This document shows, piece after piece, positions 1 to 7,733 of a DNA stretch of 64,000 nt. The notes beneath the pieces were generated by a model. It saw nothing but the letters and a program-made list of their open reading frames with translations, ran no database searches and had not been told where the DNA came from. Within the stretch, counting starts at the first letter, position 1; every line of letters begins with the position of its first letter. The stretch is taken from the NCBI RefSeq assembly GCF_009756665.1, contig NZ_CP037953.1, forward strand, positions 4,092,001 to 4,156,000, written 5' to 3'. Source of the stretch: Permianibacter aggregans. GTDB taxonomy: Bacteria; Pseudomonadota; Gammaproteobacteria; Enterobacterales; Permianibacteraceae. Position numbers and translations under genes: made by a program.

Positions 1-1
1 C

Positions 2-157
2 TCAAAACTTGGTAGTAAAACGCTGGTCAGCACCGTGCTTTCATCGGCTGTCGCAAAAAATCGAGTTGTTCTTCGAGTTTCTGGCTGTGTTGCCATTTCT
101 CTCTCGCAGACGTCTACCACGGCGCCTCTTGTGACCAAGGTTCAGGCTCAGTACTGA
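2..157 (+). CDS. C-terminal end of a small secreted family protein (5' truncated by window edge)
   Basis: Frame 2 is open from the first base to the TGA at 155-157 and encodes about 51 residues. The segment has the same layout as the C-terminal half of the next six genes: an amphipathic helix (LVSTVLSSAVAKNR), a hydrophobic strand (VVLRVSGC) that ends in a Cys, and a short final strand. It is therefore very probably the first visible member of the tandem paralogue array that continues to 2563. The start, signal peptide and first Cys lie outside the window. Function unknown. Confidence 0.7.
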   Translation, partial: SKLGSKTLVSTVLSSAVAKNRVVLRVSGCVAISLSQTSTTAPLVTKVQAQY

Positions 158-206
158 GATCAATCGCTCAGTTCCATTCTTAGAATACATACCTTTTGGA
201 GCAGTA

Positions 207-551
207 ATGAGTTCCTCATTGTTAATTCGTTTTTTAACAGTCGCACTGATTGTACTTTCATCTAAAGCGGGTGCTGGCTACAACGCGAATTTTCAGGGGA
301 AGATCACTCACGTTTTAACCTATACAAACAGTGCTCAGATTCTGATCAAGGTTGATGGGCAACCTACATCGCATCCAACCTGTAGCACCCTAGATTATTT
401 GGCTATCGATGCGGATACCCCTGACTCAATAAGACACCAGATGCTAGCGCGTATCCTTGCGGCTCATGCATCGGGAGAGGTGGTAACCATCGGGTATGAC
501 AAGGATGGAGACTGCGTCGGAACTCGCATTCGTGTTTATCGAGTTGGGTGA
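207..551 (+). CDS. small secreted Cys-containing protein, array member 1
   Basis: A 114-residue protein with a Sec signal peptide ending near AGAG (residues 21-24). The mature part has strands (GKITHVLTY, AQILIKVDG), one Cys near residue 59, a helix (RHQMLARILAAHASG), a strand (VVTIGYD) and a second Cys just after it. The two Cys probably form a disulfide. GGAG lies 7 bases before the ATG. I recognise the layout as that of small uncharacterised secreted proteins common in gammaproteobacteria. The beta-beta-helix-beta order with a disulfide resembles OB-fold subunits such as toxin B subunits, but that is inference. No function is known to me. Confidence 0.85.
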   Translation: MSSSLLIRFLTVALIVLSSKAGAGYNANFQGKITHVLTYTNSAQILIKVDGQPTSHPTCSTLDYLAIDADTPDSIRHQMLARILAAHASGEVVTIGYDKDGDCVGTRIRVYRVG

Positions 552-598
552 CGGTAAAAGTCGAAGCCAATTTTTATTATTCGAAATAAGGCGCGATT

Positions 599-934
599 AT
601 GAAACGAGCTTTCTTTTGGGCTGTTGTGATTTTATTTTCGGCCATCGGCCAAGCGTCACAGGTTAGTGAAGCAAAGATAAAACGGCTGATGATGGATGAC
701 TCGCTACCGTCAAAAGTGTATATCGAGTTAAGTGCCATGCAAAGTGACCGTATCTCATGTCATGAGAATGAAAGCTGGAACTACGTTCTTGATTTGCAAT
801 CAACGAGTGCCCGAGAGTTTTACTCGATGTTATTAACCATGCACGCCTCTGGCCGAGCTGGCTTGTTTAAAGGCACGGGTACATGCTCGAAACATCCGGA
901 TATCGAGACGCTAAAAAGAGTTGAGTTCTTCTAG
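599..934 (+). CDS. small secreted Cys-containing protein, array member 2
   Basis: A 111-residue protein with a signal peptide (residues 1 to about 19, cleavage after GQAS). It repeats the family layout: strand KVYIEL, Cys in RISCHEN, helix SAREFYSMLLTMHASGR, Cys in GTGTC and a short terminal strand. It lies 47 bases after member 1 on the same strand, so it is probably co-transcribed with it. Overall identity to the neighbours is low, but the Cys spacing and the central helix with its small-residue turn (HASG) are kept. Function unknown. Confidence 0.85.
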   Translation: MKRAFFWAVVILFSAIGQASQVSEAKIKRLMMDDSLPSKVYIELSAMQSDRISCHENESWNYVLDLQSTSAREFYSMLLTMHASGRAGLFKGTGTCSKHPDIETLKRVEFF

Positions 935-942
935 GACGTGGT

Positions 943-1305
943 ATGAGCAAAGTTTTCATCTTTTTACTTCTAGTAGCAATGTCATTATCAGCAATTTCTG
1001 CGGAACAGGCAGGTCCATTTAAAGTGGCAAACTTTCGAGTTGGCTCGGACGGTATACAGGTGGCATTTGAGCCTGCTCCCGTGGCTTGCGCGGGAGGGAC
1101 TCACTTTCGTATGCATGCACGCGTCTTACGAACCAATCATGCGAATTACGAGGCAATGGTAAGTGCGGTGTATTCGGCATATGTGACTGGGGCTACGTTC
1201 GACTGGATTTGGGTAAACAGCTTGCCGTCCGGTGTCACTGCTTGCAGTAATAACAACAACGCCATTCTCGATTTAACGATGCTTGAGTTATCAAAGAAGC
1301 CATAG
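943..1305 (+). CDS. small secreted Cys-containing protein, array member 3
   Basis: A 120-residue protein with a signal peptide ending near AISA (residues 17-20). It has strands FKVANFRVG and IQVAFEPAPVAC with the first Cys, the helix NYEAMVSAVYSAYVTG, then a strand with Trp residues (FDWIWVN), a second Cys (VTAC) and a last strand (ILDLTMLEL). It starts 8 bases after the stop of member 2, which supports one operon. The phrase NYxxM in front of the helix also occurs, as NYQSI, in member 4. Function unknown. Confidence 0.85.
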   Translation: MSKVFIFLLLVAMSLSAISAEQAGPFKVANFRVGSDGIQVAFEPAPVACAGGTHFRMHARVLRTNHANYEAMVSAVYSAYVTGATFDWIWVNSLPSGVTACSNNNNAILDLTMLELSKKP

Positions 1306-1321
1306 TTTTAAGGATGCATAG

Positions 1322-1648
1322 ATGAGACTTTACTTGGTGTTATTGAGTTTCGTTTGCTGCGCAGCGCAAGCAGCGGGTTTCACGGGTGAGAATACGATTT
1401 CAAGTATTCATCAACGAGAGTGCGCTGGTGATAAGGGGTTGGAGATCATGTTGGCGGCGCCACACAAGAATCCGGACGGATGCAATGACCCTATAGTAAT
1501 TGATGTCGCGTGCGCTGCTGCGAACTATCAATCAATACTCACCCTGAGTCTTTCTGCTCTTGCAGCCGATAAAAAGGTGGACTATTGGGTAAGCGGTTGT
1601 GATGTCCATGGTCAAGCAAAAGTTATTACTGCCATGATTAAAAAATAA
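1322..1648 (+). CDS. small secreted Cys-containing protein, array member 4
   Basis: A 108-residue protein with a signal peptide ending in AQAA (residues 15-18). The mature part holds four Cys rather than two (REC, DGC, VAC, SGC), so an extra disulfide is likely. The family helix is NYQSILTLSLSALAADKK and the following strand is VDYWVSGC. AAGGA precedes the ATG. It lies 16 bases after member 3. Function unknown. Confidence 0.85.
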   Translation: MRLYLVLLSFVCCAAQAAGFTGENTISSIHQRECAGDKGLEIMLAAPHKNPDGCNDPIVIDVACAAANYQSILTLSLSALAADKKVDYWVSGCDVHGQAKVITAMIKK

Positions 1649-1672
1649 GCAGTTATTTTTTAAGGAGTAAAT

Positions 1673-2080
1673 GTGAACATTCTAATGCGATTTGGGTTGG
1701 TTTTCTTTCTGGGGTTTTCTTCAATTGCCAATGCCTATGTGTGGTGTAAAGATGCGCCAGTTCCCGAGATTGGTGGTGCGCTGACGTCGTCTTTTCATGG
1801 CCTGAATAATGGTGGTGCGACGGGATCGGTGATTTTTATCAGTATGTCGCGCTCTCATTGTGGAGCGACGAATGGGGAGGATATCTCAAAGGGTATCTAC
1901 TTGGTTATTGATGATATTGGGAATACGACATCCCCGACCTATGAGCTGAAAAGGACCTGGATTTCAATGATTTTGGCGGCGAAAGCTAGCAATAAAACAA
2001 TTGATTTACATGGTAATACGAGTGGTGCGAGTAACGCTGGCTACGCCGTTGTCAAGCCGTACTTTCTCAGTGCAGATTGA
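1673..2080 (+). CDS. small secreted Cys-containing protein, array member 5
   Basis: A 135-residue protein starting at GTG behind a strong AAGGAG. An ATG two bases upstream is followed at once by a stop, so GTG is the start. The signal peptide ends near IANA. It is longer than its neighbours, with a Gly/Asn-rich insert after the first Cys (GLNNGGATGS). The family helix is TYELKRTWISMILAAKASNK, followed by strand TIDLHG and terminal strand YAVVKPYFLS. Here the second Cys lies before the helix (SHCGAT) instead of after it, so disulfide pairing may differ. Function unknown. Confidence 0.85.
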   Translation: MNILMRFGLVFFLGFSSIANAYVWCKDAPVPEIGGALTSSFHGLNNGGATGSVIFISMSRSHCGATNGEDISKGIYLVIDDIGNTTSPTYELKRTWISMILAAKASNKTIDLHGNTSGASNAGYAVVKPYFLSAD

Positions 2081-2215
2081 TGAGCTAAGTCGTGTGCAAG
2101 GAGAGTGCTTAGATAGCCGCATTCTCGGGGAAAAGCATTTCCATCTATTGGCTGGCATATTGGAATTACGTTGACTCCAGATTTTTGCGGTTTGGAGGTC
2201 ATTATGAGGTGAACG

Positions 2216-2563
2216 ATGCCTAAAAAAGCAAAATTCATGATGTATTTTTCTGTCTTTGCCATGTTGTTTGCTGGTTTTTCGGTGTATGCCGGTGTCAGTA
2301 GCGGCGAGCGTACGATCTATGCCGTTGGCTGTCATCGGCATGATGCGACTTGCTATGTTGAAATTACCGGTGAACCTGTAGGGCCGGCAGCATGTAGGGC
2401 AACGTCTGTTCGTTGGCGGAGAACGGAAGCCAATGGTGAGGCCGCATTTACTCACCTAACCGCGGCGTTCATTGCCAACAAGAAAGTAATTCTTCAGGTC
2501 TCGGATACTTGCTACCCCTATCAGCCCACTTTTCCAACATTGGATTACTGGCAGATTAGGTAG
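2216..2563 (+). CDS. small secreted Cys-containing protein, array member 6
   Basis: A 115-residue protein with a signal peptide ending near VYAG (residues 24-27). The mature domain has Cys in VGCHRHDATC, AACRA and SDTC; the helix EAAFTHLTAAFIANKK; the strand VILQVSDTC; and the terminal strand DYWQIR. GAGGTGAACG forms the ribosome binding site. It is separated from member 5 by 135 bases, more than the other spacings, and it is the last gene before a probable terminator and the convergent glucanase operon. Function unknown. Confidence 0.85.
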   Translation: MPKKAKFMMYFSVFAMLFAGFSVYAGVSSGERTIYAVGCHRHDATCYVEITGEPVGPAACRATSVRWRRTEANGEAAFTHLTAAFIANKKVILQVSDTCYPYQPTFPTLDYWQIR

Positions 2564-2593
2564 TCCGGAAATTTACTTCTGGCGGCGTTTTTC

Positions 2594-2616
2594 GGCGAGC
2601 GGATTCGCCCTTTTTG
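2594..2616 (+). terminator. probable terminator of the small-protein array
   Basis: A short hairpin (GGCGA, six-base loop, TCGCC) is followed by CTTTTTG on the plus strand, 30 bases after the last array gene. The stem is short, so this is a moderate call. Confidence 0.45.
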
Positions 2617-2617
2617 T

Positions 2618-3631
2618 TCATCGTGCGGGTGGATGTTTTTGATAAACCCGAGCGTAGTCAATAAGAAACGATTGCGGGAAAACCGTGTCGTCAACGCCGC
2701 CCTGATTGACGTTGCCCGCCCAGTTGCCGCCGACGGCGAGGTTGAGCAATAAATGAAAGCGCTGATCGAATGGTGCGCTGCCAGCGCCGGTGATTAACGT
2801 GCCGTTTTGATCGGGGTATTGGGTGTACCAGGTGCTGCTGGTTTGTGTGGCGTATTTGATGCCGTCGACATACCAATGCATGACGCCGTCGTGCCATTCC
2901 AGGGCATAGACATGAAAATCATCGGCTGGATTTTGACCGTTCGGGAGTTCATAAGGGAATCCTTTGTAAACATTGCCCGGCCAGGCTTTGCCGTAGTGCA
3001 GAGTGCCATGGACTCGCGCTTCGCGTTTGCCGGTCGGTGTGCCAGCGGCATCGGTCTGGGTTTTTAAGTTCACCGCTTCCATGATGTCGATTTCACCGGA
3101 TGCGGCCCAGTTGCCGTAGATGTTGTCGGTCGGCAGCATCCAGATCGCTGGCCAAGTGCCTTGACCAAATGGCAGTTTGGCGCGGATTTCGAAACGGCCA
3201 AATTTCCAGTCGCCCTTATGCTTGGTGCGTAACCGAGCCGAGGTGTAGGGCAGGGTGCGCAGCGGTGATGACAGGTAATCAGGCGAATCTTCGTTTTCGC
3301 TGGGGCCGGTGTAGGATTCTTTGCGGGCAACGATATGCAAAAGCCCGTCTCGCAAAAAGGCGTTACTGGCCCGGTCGGTGTAACACTGCTGCTCGTTGTT
3401 GCCGCCGCCCCAGCAATTGATCTCCAGCGACCATTTTCGGGTGTCGATGGCGTTGCCGTCGAACTCATCGCTCCACACCAGTTGCCAGTTTTCTGTGCCG
3501 CCATTTATCGGTGACGGCGAGGTTTCTGTGCTGGTGCTACTGGTGCCGCAGGCAAGCAATCCGAACAAGGGAATCACAAGCATTAAGCTGCGTAGCACAT
3601 GTATCGAATAGCCTGTCCCGCGAGATTTCAT
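2618..3631 (-). CDS. GH16 beta-glucanase (laminarinase-type) lipoprotein
   Basis: A 337-residue glycoside hydrolase of family 16, which cleaves internal beta-1,3 (or mixed 1,3/1,4) bonds in laminarin-like glucans with retention. The catalytic motif GEIDIMEA is intact, with nucleophile Glu180, Asp182 and acid/base Glu185. The N-terminus is a lipoprotein signal with lipobox LLAC (Cys28), so the enzyme is anchored in a membrane, probably the outer one. A Ser/Thr-rich linker precedes the jelly-roll domain at about residue 48. It is the last gene of a minus-strand operon, 13 bases after the GH3 gene. Exact linkage specificity cannot be read from sequence. Confidence 0.93.
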   Translation of the reverse strand: MKSRGTGYSIHVLRSLMLVIPLFGLLACGTSSTSTETSPSPINGGTENWQLVWSDEFDGNAIDTRKWSLEINCWGGGNNEQQCYTDRASNAFLRDGLLHIVARKESYTGPSENEDSPDYLSSPLRTLPYTSARLRTKHKGDWKFGRFEIRAKLPFGQGTWPAIWMLPTDNIYGNWAASGEIDIMEAVNLKTQTDAAGTPTGKREARVHGTLHYGKAWPGNVYKGFPYELPNGQNPADDFHVYALEWHDGVMHWYVDGIKYATQTSSTWYTQYPDQNGTLITGAGSAPFDQRFHLLLNLAVGGNWAGNVNQGGVDDTVFPQSFLIDYARVYQKHPPAR

Positions 3632-3644
3632 ATCAATACCGTTT

Positions 3645-6179
3645 TTACTCTGCGCAACGGATGGTAGCGGTTTTGGCTTTACCGGGTTCGATTTTTACAT
3701 CGGCAATGCTGAACACCGTGGCGCTACCGGTTTGCAAACTGAACGGAACAAAGGTTTGTCCGAAGTTCATGCCTTGTTCACGCAGGCACTGCAAGTCGAC
3801 GGAAATTTGTGACCAGGTATCAACAGGCAGCGCTTGCATGGTGTCGTGCAGGTCAATGCTGGCCAGACATTTTTCTCCGCAAGCCGTGATGAGGTGCAAT
3901 GGCTTGTCACCCAGCTTGGTTGGGTTGACGCTGAAAACCAACGCGCTGTGTTGATCGAGGTAACCGCGCCAATCAACCGGGAAGTCAGCGCGCAGTGCAA
4001 ACATGCCGATGGACTCGCCGGAGAACTGCAACAGGCGGGCATCTTCCTGCAACGTTTTGTCGATGGTGCGTATCGACACCGGGCCAGCGGATTGCACGTT
4101 ACTGGTGTTGGTGATGAGTTGATCAGGGCTGCCGATGTCAATGCGCCATGGCGCTTTGACGCTTTGCGCCAGCAAGGTTACCGGTGGCAGTTGATCGCTA
4201 GCGGTTTCGCTCTCGATTGGCAGCTTAGCGCTCAATAGCTCATCGGCGCCGTATTTAAGCCCCGCGCCGTAAGCGAGAAGCGTGGTTTCTGGTTTGCCGG
4301 TGGCAGGGGCTGGTGTCGCCGGCCAGGAAAATGGCAAGCGTCCGGTGAAATCAAACGCGATGTCGCCATTCGTGTTGCGCAGGATGACATCGGCAATACC
4401 GGCGCCTTCACTGCCCGGCAACCAAGCCGCGACAAAGGCATCGGAAGCGTTCAATTCGGCATTGATCCACATCGGTCGGCCACTCAGGAAGATGGAGACG
4501 ACCGGAATCCCTTGCGCTTGCAGTTTTTGCAGCAGCGCCAAATCGGTTTTGTTGCCGCGCTGGTACTCCAGATTATCCAAATCGCCATTGCCTTCGGCGT
4601 AAGGCTCTTCACCGAAGACGACGATGGCGACGTCAGGTTTTTGCGTAAAATTTCCGGCAACATTCAGTTCGATTTGACCACCGGCTTTGTCGATAGCGTT
4701 TTTCAGTCCTTGGTAAATCGAGGTGGCGCCAGGGAAGTCGGAGTTTTGATTGCCGGTGCCTTGCCAGGTGATGGTCCAGCCGCCGGCTTGTTTGCCGATG
4801 TTGTCGGCGCCATCGCCAGCGACCAGGAAACGTTTGCTGGGATCAAGCGGCAATAGTTGATTGCGGTTTTTCAGTAGCACCAGCGATTCACGCACCGCTT
4901 GCCGCGCTATGGCGCGATGCTCACTATCCCCGATTTTTTCTTTTTTACCGGCCAGTGCGCGCTGCGCTGGAGAAGGTTTATCGAATAAACCAGCGCGGAT
5001 TTTCACGCGCAGAATTCGGCTCACGGCATCATCGAGCCGCTCCATACTGATGACGCCGTTTTTGACGTCAGCAAGGGTGTTGTCGTAGAGCGCGCGCCAA
5101 CTGTCACCGGGCACCATGAAAATATCGACGCCGGCGTTGAATGCTTGCGGGCAATGCTCATTGCTGCAGCCAGGGATTTGGCCGTGACCGTTCCAATCGC
5201 CAACCACGAGACCATCAAAGCCAAGCCGGTTTTTCAGCACTTCGGTTAAAAGATATTGATGGCCATGCAGTTTTTCTCCCTGCCAACTGTTGAACGAGGC
5301 CATGATGGTTTGCGCACCGGCTTCGATGCCGGTGATGTAGCCTTGTGCGTGCAAGGCAAACAGTTGTTGTTCATCGACGCGGACGTCGCCTTGGTCATCA
5401 CCACCAACGGTGCCGCCATCACCGATGAAATGTTTCAATGTGCTGATCACGTGTTGTTGATCAAACAGCGTTTCGCCCTGACCTTGCATGCCATGGACAA
5501 AGGCTTTCGCATAGTGAGCAACCAGTTCCGGATTTTCGCTGTAACTTTCGTAAGCACGACCCCAGCGCACATCGCGGGCGACGGCAACGGTTGGAGCGAA
5601 CACCCAATCGATGCCGGTCACCGCCACTTCGGTCGCGGTGATCTCCGCAATACGTTTGATCAGCTCAGGATTGTGGGTGGCGCCTAGCGCGACGTTATGC
5701 GGAAATAGCGTGGCACCGATAACGTTATTGTGACCATGCACGGCATCAGTACCCCACATGGTCGGAATGCGACTGCCATCGAGCGAGTCATCAATCGAGG
5801 CTTGATACATCTGCTCAGCAAGCAGCACCCAATCGTCGATGCTGGTGTGCTTGTTGTTGTTCGGATAAGCACCACCGCCATTCAGGTAAGAGCCGAAACC
5901 ATAACGGCGCATATCTTCAACGGTAATGTCACGTATTTCTGGCTGGATAATTTGCGCCACTTTTTGTTCGGTGGTCATCGTTGCCATCAGGGCTTGAATA
6001 CGGGCTTCCAACGCCGTGTTCACTGGCGCCTGGCGTTTGGGCCAGTAATCAGGCACGTTCAGTTGACTGGATGTCTCCGAAACCGCTTGGCGTTTTTCAC
6101 TCTGTTCACCAGACCGATCGCAAGCCGTCAACGCCAACAACAGGCAAGGCAGGGTTGCCGATATCAGTTTTTTTTTCAC
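3645..6179 (-). CDS. GH3 exo-beta-glucosidase lipoprotein
   Basis: An 844-residue family 3 glycoside hydrolase, expected to release glucose from the non-reducing ends of beta-glucan oligosaccharides. The lipobox is LLALTAC (Cys20). The TIM-barrel domain (about 60-410) carries the KHFIGDGG substrate loop and the nucleophile Asp328 in VVGDWNG. An alpha/beta sandwich domain (about 420-640) follows with GEEPYAEGNGD. A C-terminal beta-rich region of about 200 residues (645-844) resembles that of marine ExoP-type exo-1,3/1,4-beta-glucanases. The start is GTG behind AAGGA. It lies 21 bases after the MFS gene and 13 before GH16, so the three form one operon. Confidence 0.94.
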   Translation of the reverse strand: MKKKLISATLPCLLLALTACDRSGEQSEKRQAVSETSSQLNVPDYWPKRQAPVNTALEARIQALMATMTTEQKVAQIIQPEIRDITVEDMRRYGFGSYLNGGGAYPNNNKHTSIDDWVLLAEQMYQASIDDSLDGSRIPTMWGTDAVHGHNNVIGATLFPHNVALGATHNPELIKRIAEITATEVAVTGIDWVFAPTVAVARDVRWGRAYESYSENPELVAHYAKAFVHGMQGQGETLFDQQHVISTLKHFIGDGGTVGGDDQGDVRVDEQQLFALHAQGYITGIEAGAQTIMASFNSWQGEKLHGHQYLLTEVLKNRLGFDGLVVGDWNGHGQIPGCSNEHCPQAFNAGVDIFMVPGDSWRALYDNTLADVKNGVISMERLDDAVSRILRVKIRAGLFDKPSPAQRALAGKKEKIGDSEHRAIARQAVRESLVLLKNRNQLLPLDPSKRFLVAGDGADNIGKQAGGWTITWQGTGNQNSDFPGATSIYQGLKNAIDKAGGQIELNVAGNFTQKPDVAIVVFGEEPYAEGNGDLDNLEYQRGNKTDLALLQKLQAQGIPVVSIFLSGRPMWINAELNASDAFVAAWLPGSEGAGIADVILRNTNGDIAFDFTGRLPFSWPATPAPATGKPETTLLAYGAGLKYGADELLSAKLPIESETASDQLPPVTLLAQSVKAPWRIDIGSPDQLITNTSNVQSAGPVSIRTIDKTLQEDARLLQFSGESIGMFALRADFPVDWRGYLDQHSALVFSVNPTKLGDKPLHLITACGEKCLASIDLHDTMQALPVDTWSQISVDLQCLREQGMNFGQTFVPFSLQTGSATVFSIADVKIEPGKAKTATIRCAE

Positions 6180-6200
6180 GTCAGTGTTCCTTTATCAGGC

Positions 6201-7445
6201 TTATTGTTCAGCGTGCAGACTGCGATAGGCGGCGATACCAAAGAAAGCGATGTAGAGGTAGCACATCAACGGTACGAGAAAAGATAGCGGCAGACCAATC
6301 AAGTCAGCCAATATGCCTTGCAGCAAAGGGATCAACGCGCCGCCGACAATGGCGAGGCAAAGCATACCTGAACCGCGGCTGGTTTCCGCACCAAGACCGC
6401 GAATGGCGAGGCTGAATATGGTCGGGAACATGATTGAGTTGCACAGACCAACCAGTAAAATCGACCACATCGAGACGCTGCCGGTTGTCATCAGCGACAG
6501 CGCGATCAATGCGACTGAGCCGATGCTGTTGACGGTCAGAATACGCGCTGCGGAAATGCGCTGCATCAACAGGGCGCCGATAAAGCGACCAACCATGGCA
6601 CCGCCCCAGTAATACGCAATATAGGGCGCAGCCAAGCGCTCGCTGTAGCCCATGACCTGCGGCAAGCCGATGTAGTTAACCAGCAGACTGCCGATGGCCA
6701 CTTCGGCGCCGACATAGACAAAAATAGCGATAACACCGAGCGCTAAGCGATGATGGCGAAATACCGATAGCGTCGGCGCCTCGGTGGCAACTTCCTGCGC
6801 GACGTCGCGTTCCAGGTGTTTTGGCAAACGTAACTTCAGAAACAATACCGCCATCAACACCAACGTCAGCGCAATAGCAACGTACGGCACGATGACCGAA
6901 TTCACGTCCGCGTTTTCTTCGTGGCCGCCAAAAATCAACCAGGCACCAAACAATGGCGCGACGGTGGTGCCAAGTGAGTTGAAGGCTTGCGTCATGTTCA
7001 AGCGGCTAGATGCGGTTTCTGGACTACCCAGCAAAGTGACCAGCGGATTGGCGGCGACTTGCAGCAAGGTGATACCACTGGCCAGGATGAATAATGCCGT
7101 CAGAAATATCCAGTAAGTGGAAAGTGTGGCGGCCGGTAGAAACAACAAGCTACCGATAGCCGCCGTGGCCAAACCGATGCTGACACCGCGTTTGAATCCG
7201 AATCGCTCGACCACCTGGCCAGCTGGAACGGAAATCAAAAAATACGCACCAAAAAAACAAAACTGAATCAGCATTGCCTGGGTGTAATTCAGTGAAAACA
7301 CACCTTTCAGATGTGGGATCAAAATGTCATTCAGTGAAGTGATGAAACCCCACATGAAAAATAGCGAGGTCACTGAGACCAGGGTTGAAAGCGGGCTCTT
7401 TGCCACAGGTTGACTGAGCGGGGTACTGACTTGACTGCTGATCAT
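6201..7445 (-). CDS. MFS sugar transporter, FucP/GluP type
   Basis: A 414-residue, 12-helix major facilitator of the sugar:H+ symporter group related to FucP and glucose/galactose porters. The family phrases FFMWGFITSLNDILIP, YFLISVPAG and LLQVAANPLV are present. It should take up the monosaccharide (probably glucose) released in the periplasm by the GH3 and GH16 enzymes encoded behind it. It is the first gene of the minus operon, with AAAGGACAAC before the ATG. The divergent gap to the GH1 gene carries a LacI-type operator. Confidence 0.9.
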   Translation of the reverse strand: MISSQVSTPLSQPVAKSPLSTLVSVTSLFFMWGFITSLNDILIPHLKGVFSLNYTQAMLIQFCFFGAYFLISVPAGQVVERFGFKRGVSIGLATAAIGSLLFLPAATLSTYWIFLTALFILASGITLLQVAANPLVTLLGSPETASSRLNMTQAFNSLGTTVAPLFGAWLIFGGHEENADVNSVIVPYVAIALTLVLMAVLFLKLRLPKHLERDVAQEVATEAPTLSVFRHHRLALGVIAIFVYVGAEVAIGSLLVNYIGLPQVMGYSERLAAPYIAYYWGGAMVGRFIGALLMQRISAARILTVNSIGSVALIALSLMTTGSVSMWSILLVGLCNSIMFPTIFSLAIRGLGAETSRGSGMLCLAIVGGALIPLLQGILADLIGLPLSFLVPLMCYLYIAFFGIAAYRSLHAEQ

Positions 7446-7593
7446 CGTTGTTGTCCTTTGGCGAGAGTTCGACGCGTTGCCACCGTTTCAACGCATATGC
7501 TGCTACGCATCATTTAGCGAGCGCCGAAAACAGCTTGTTTTGCCGCTGGCGACAAATGCTGTTGACCGTCACGACTGGGTTCGCTAGCATGAA

Positions 7594-7607
7594 TGTAAGC
7601 GCTTTCA
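7594..7607. promoter_or_regulatory. LacI-family operator in the MFS/GH1 divergent gap
   Basis: TGTAAGCGCTTTCA is a near-palindrome with the central AAGCGCTT typical of LacI/GalR-family operators. The same 14-mer occurs upstream of GH81 and, inverted, upstream of the TonB receptor. Its position near the middle of the 288-base gap suits control of both divergent operons. The likely ligand is the LacI-family protein encoded at 10531-11529. Confidence 0.8.
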
Positions 7608-7733
7608 TTTTATATCACCGCTTCGGGTGCGTACGCAACCAGCCCGGTCACAAACCGCGGGCAAACGGGGCTTCAGAGCAACCACTTGATTAACGACGGC
7701 TGACGCATCGCGTCGAGCGCGGAGGGCAGAGAA

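Noticed and set aside
2006-2455. 149-residue minus-strand frame across array members 5 and 6
   Set aside because: Runs opposite to two genes with signal peptides and binding sites, and has no family features or start signal.
5730-6287. 185-residue plus-strand frame opposite the GH3/MFS junction
   Set aside because: Antisense shadow of clearly conserved glycosidase sequence.
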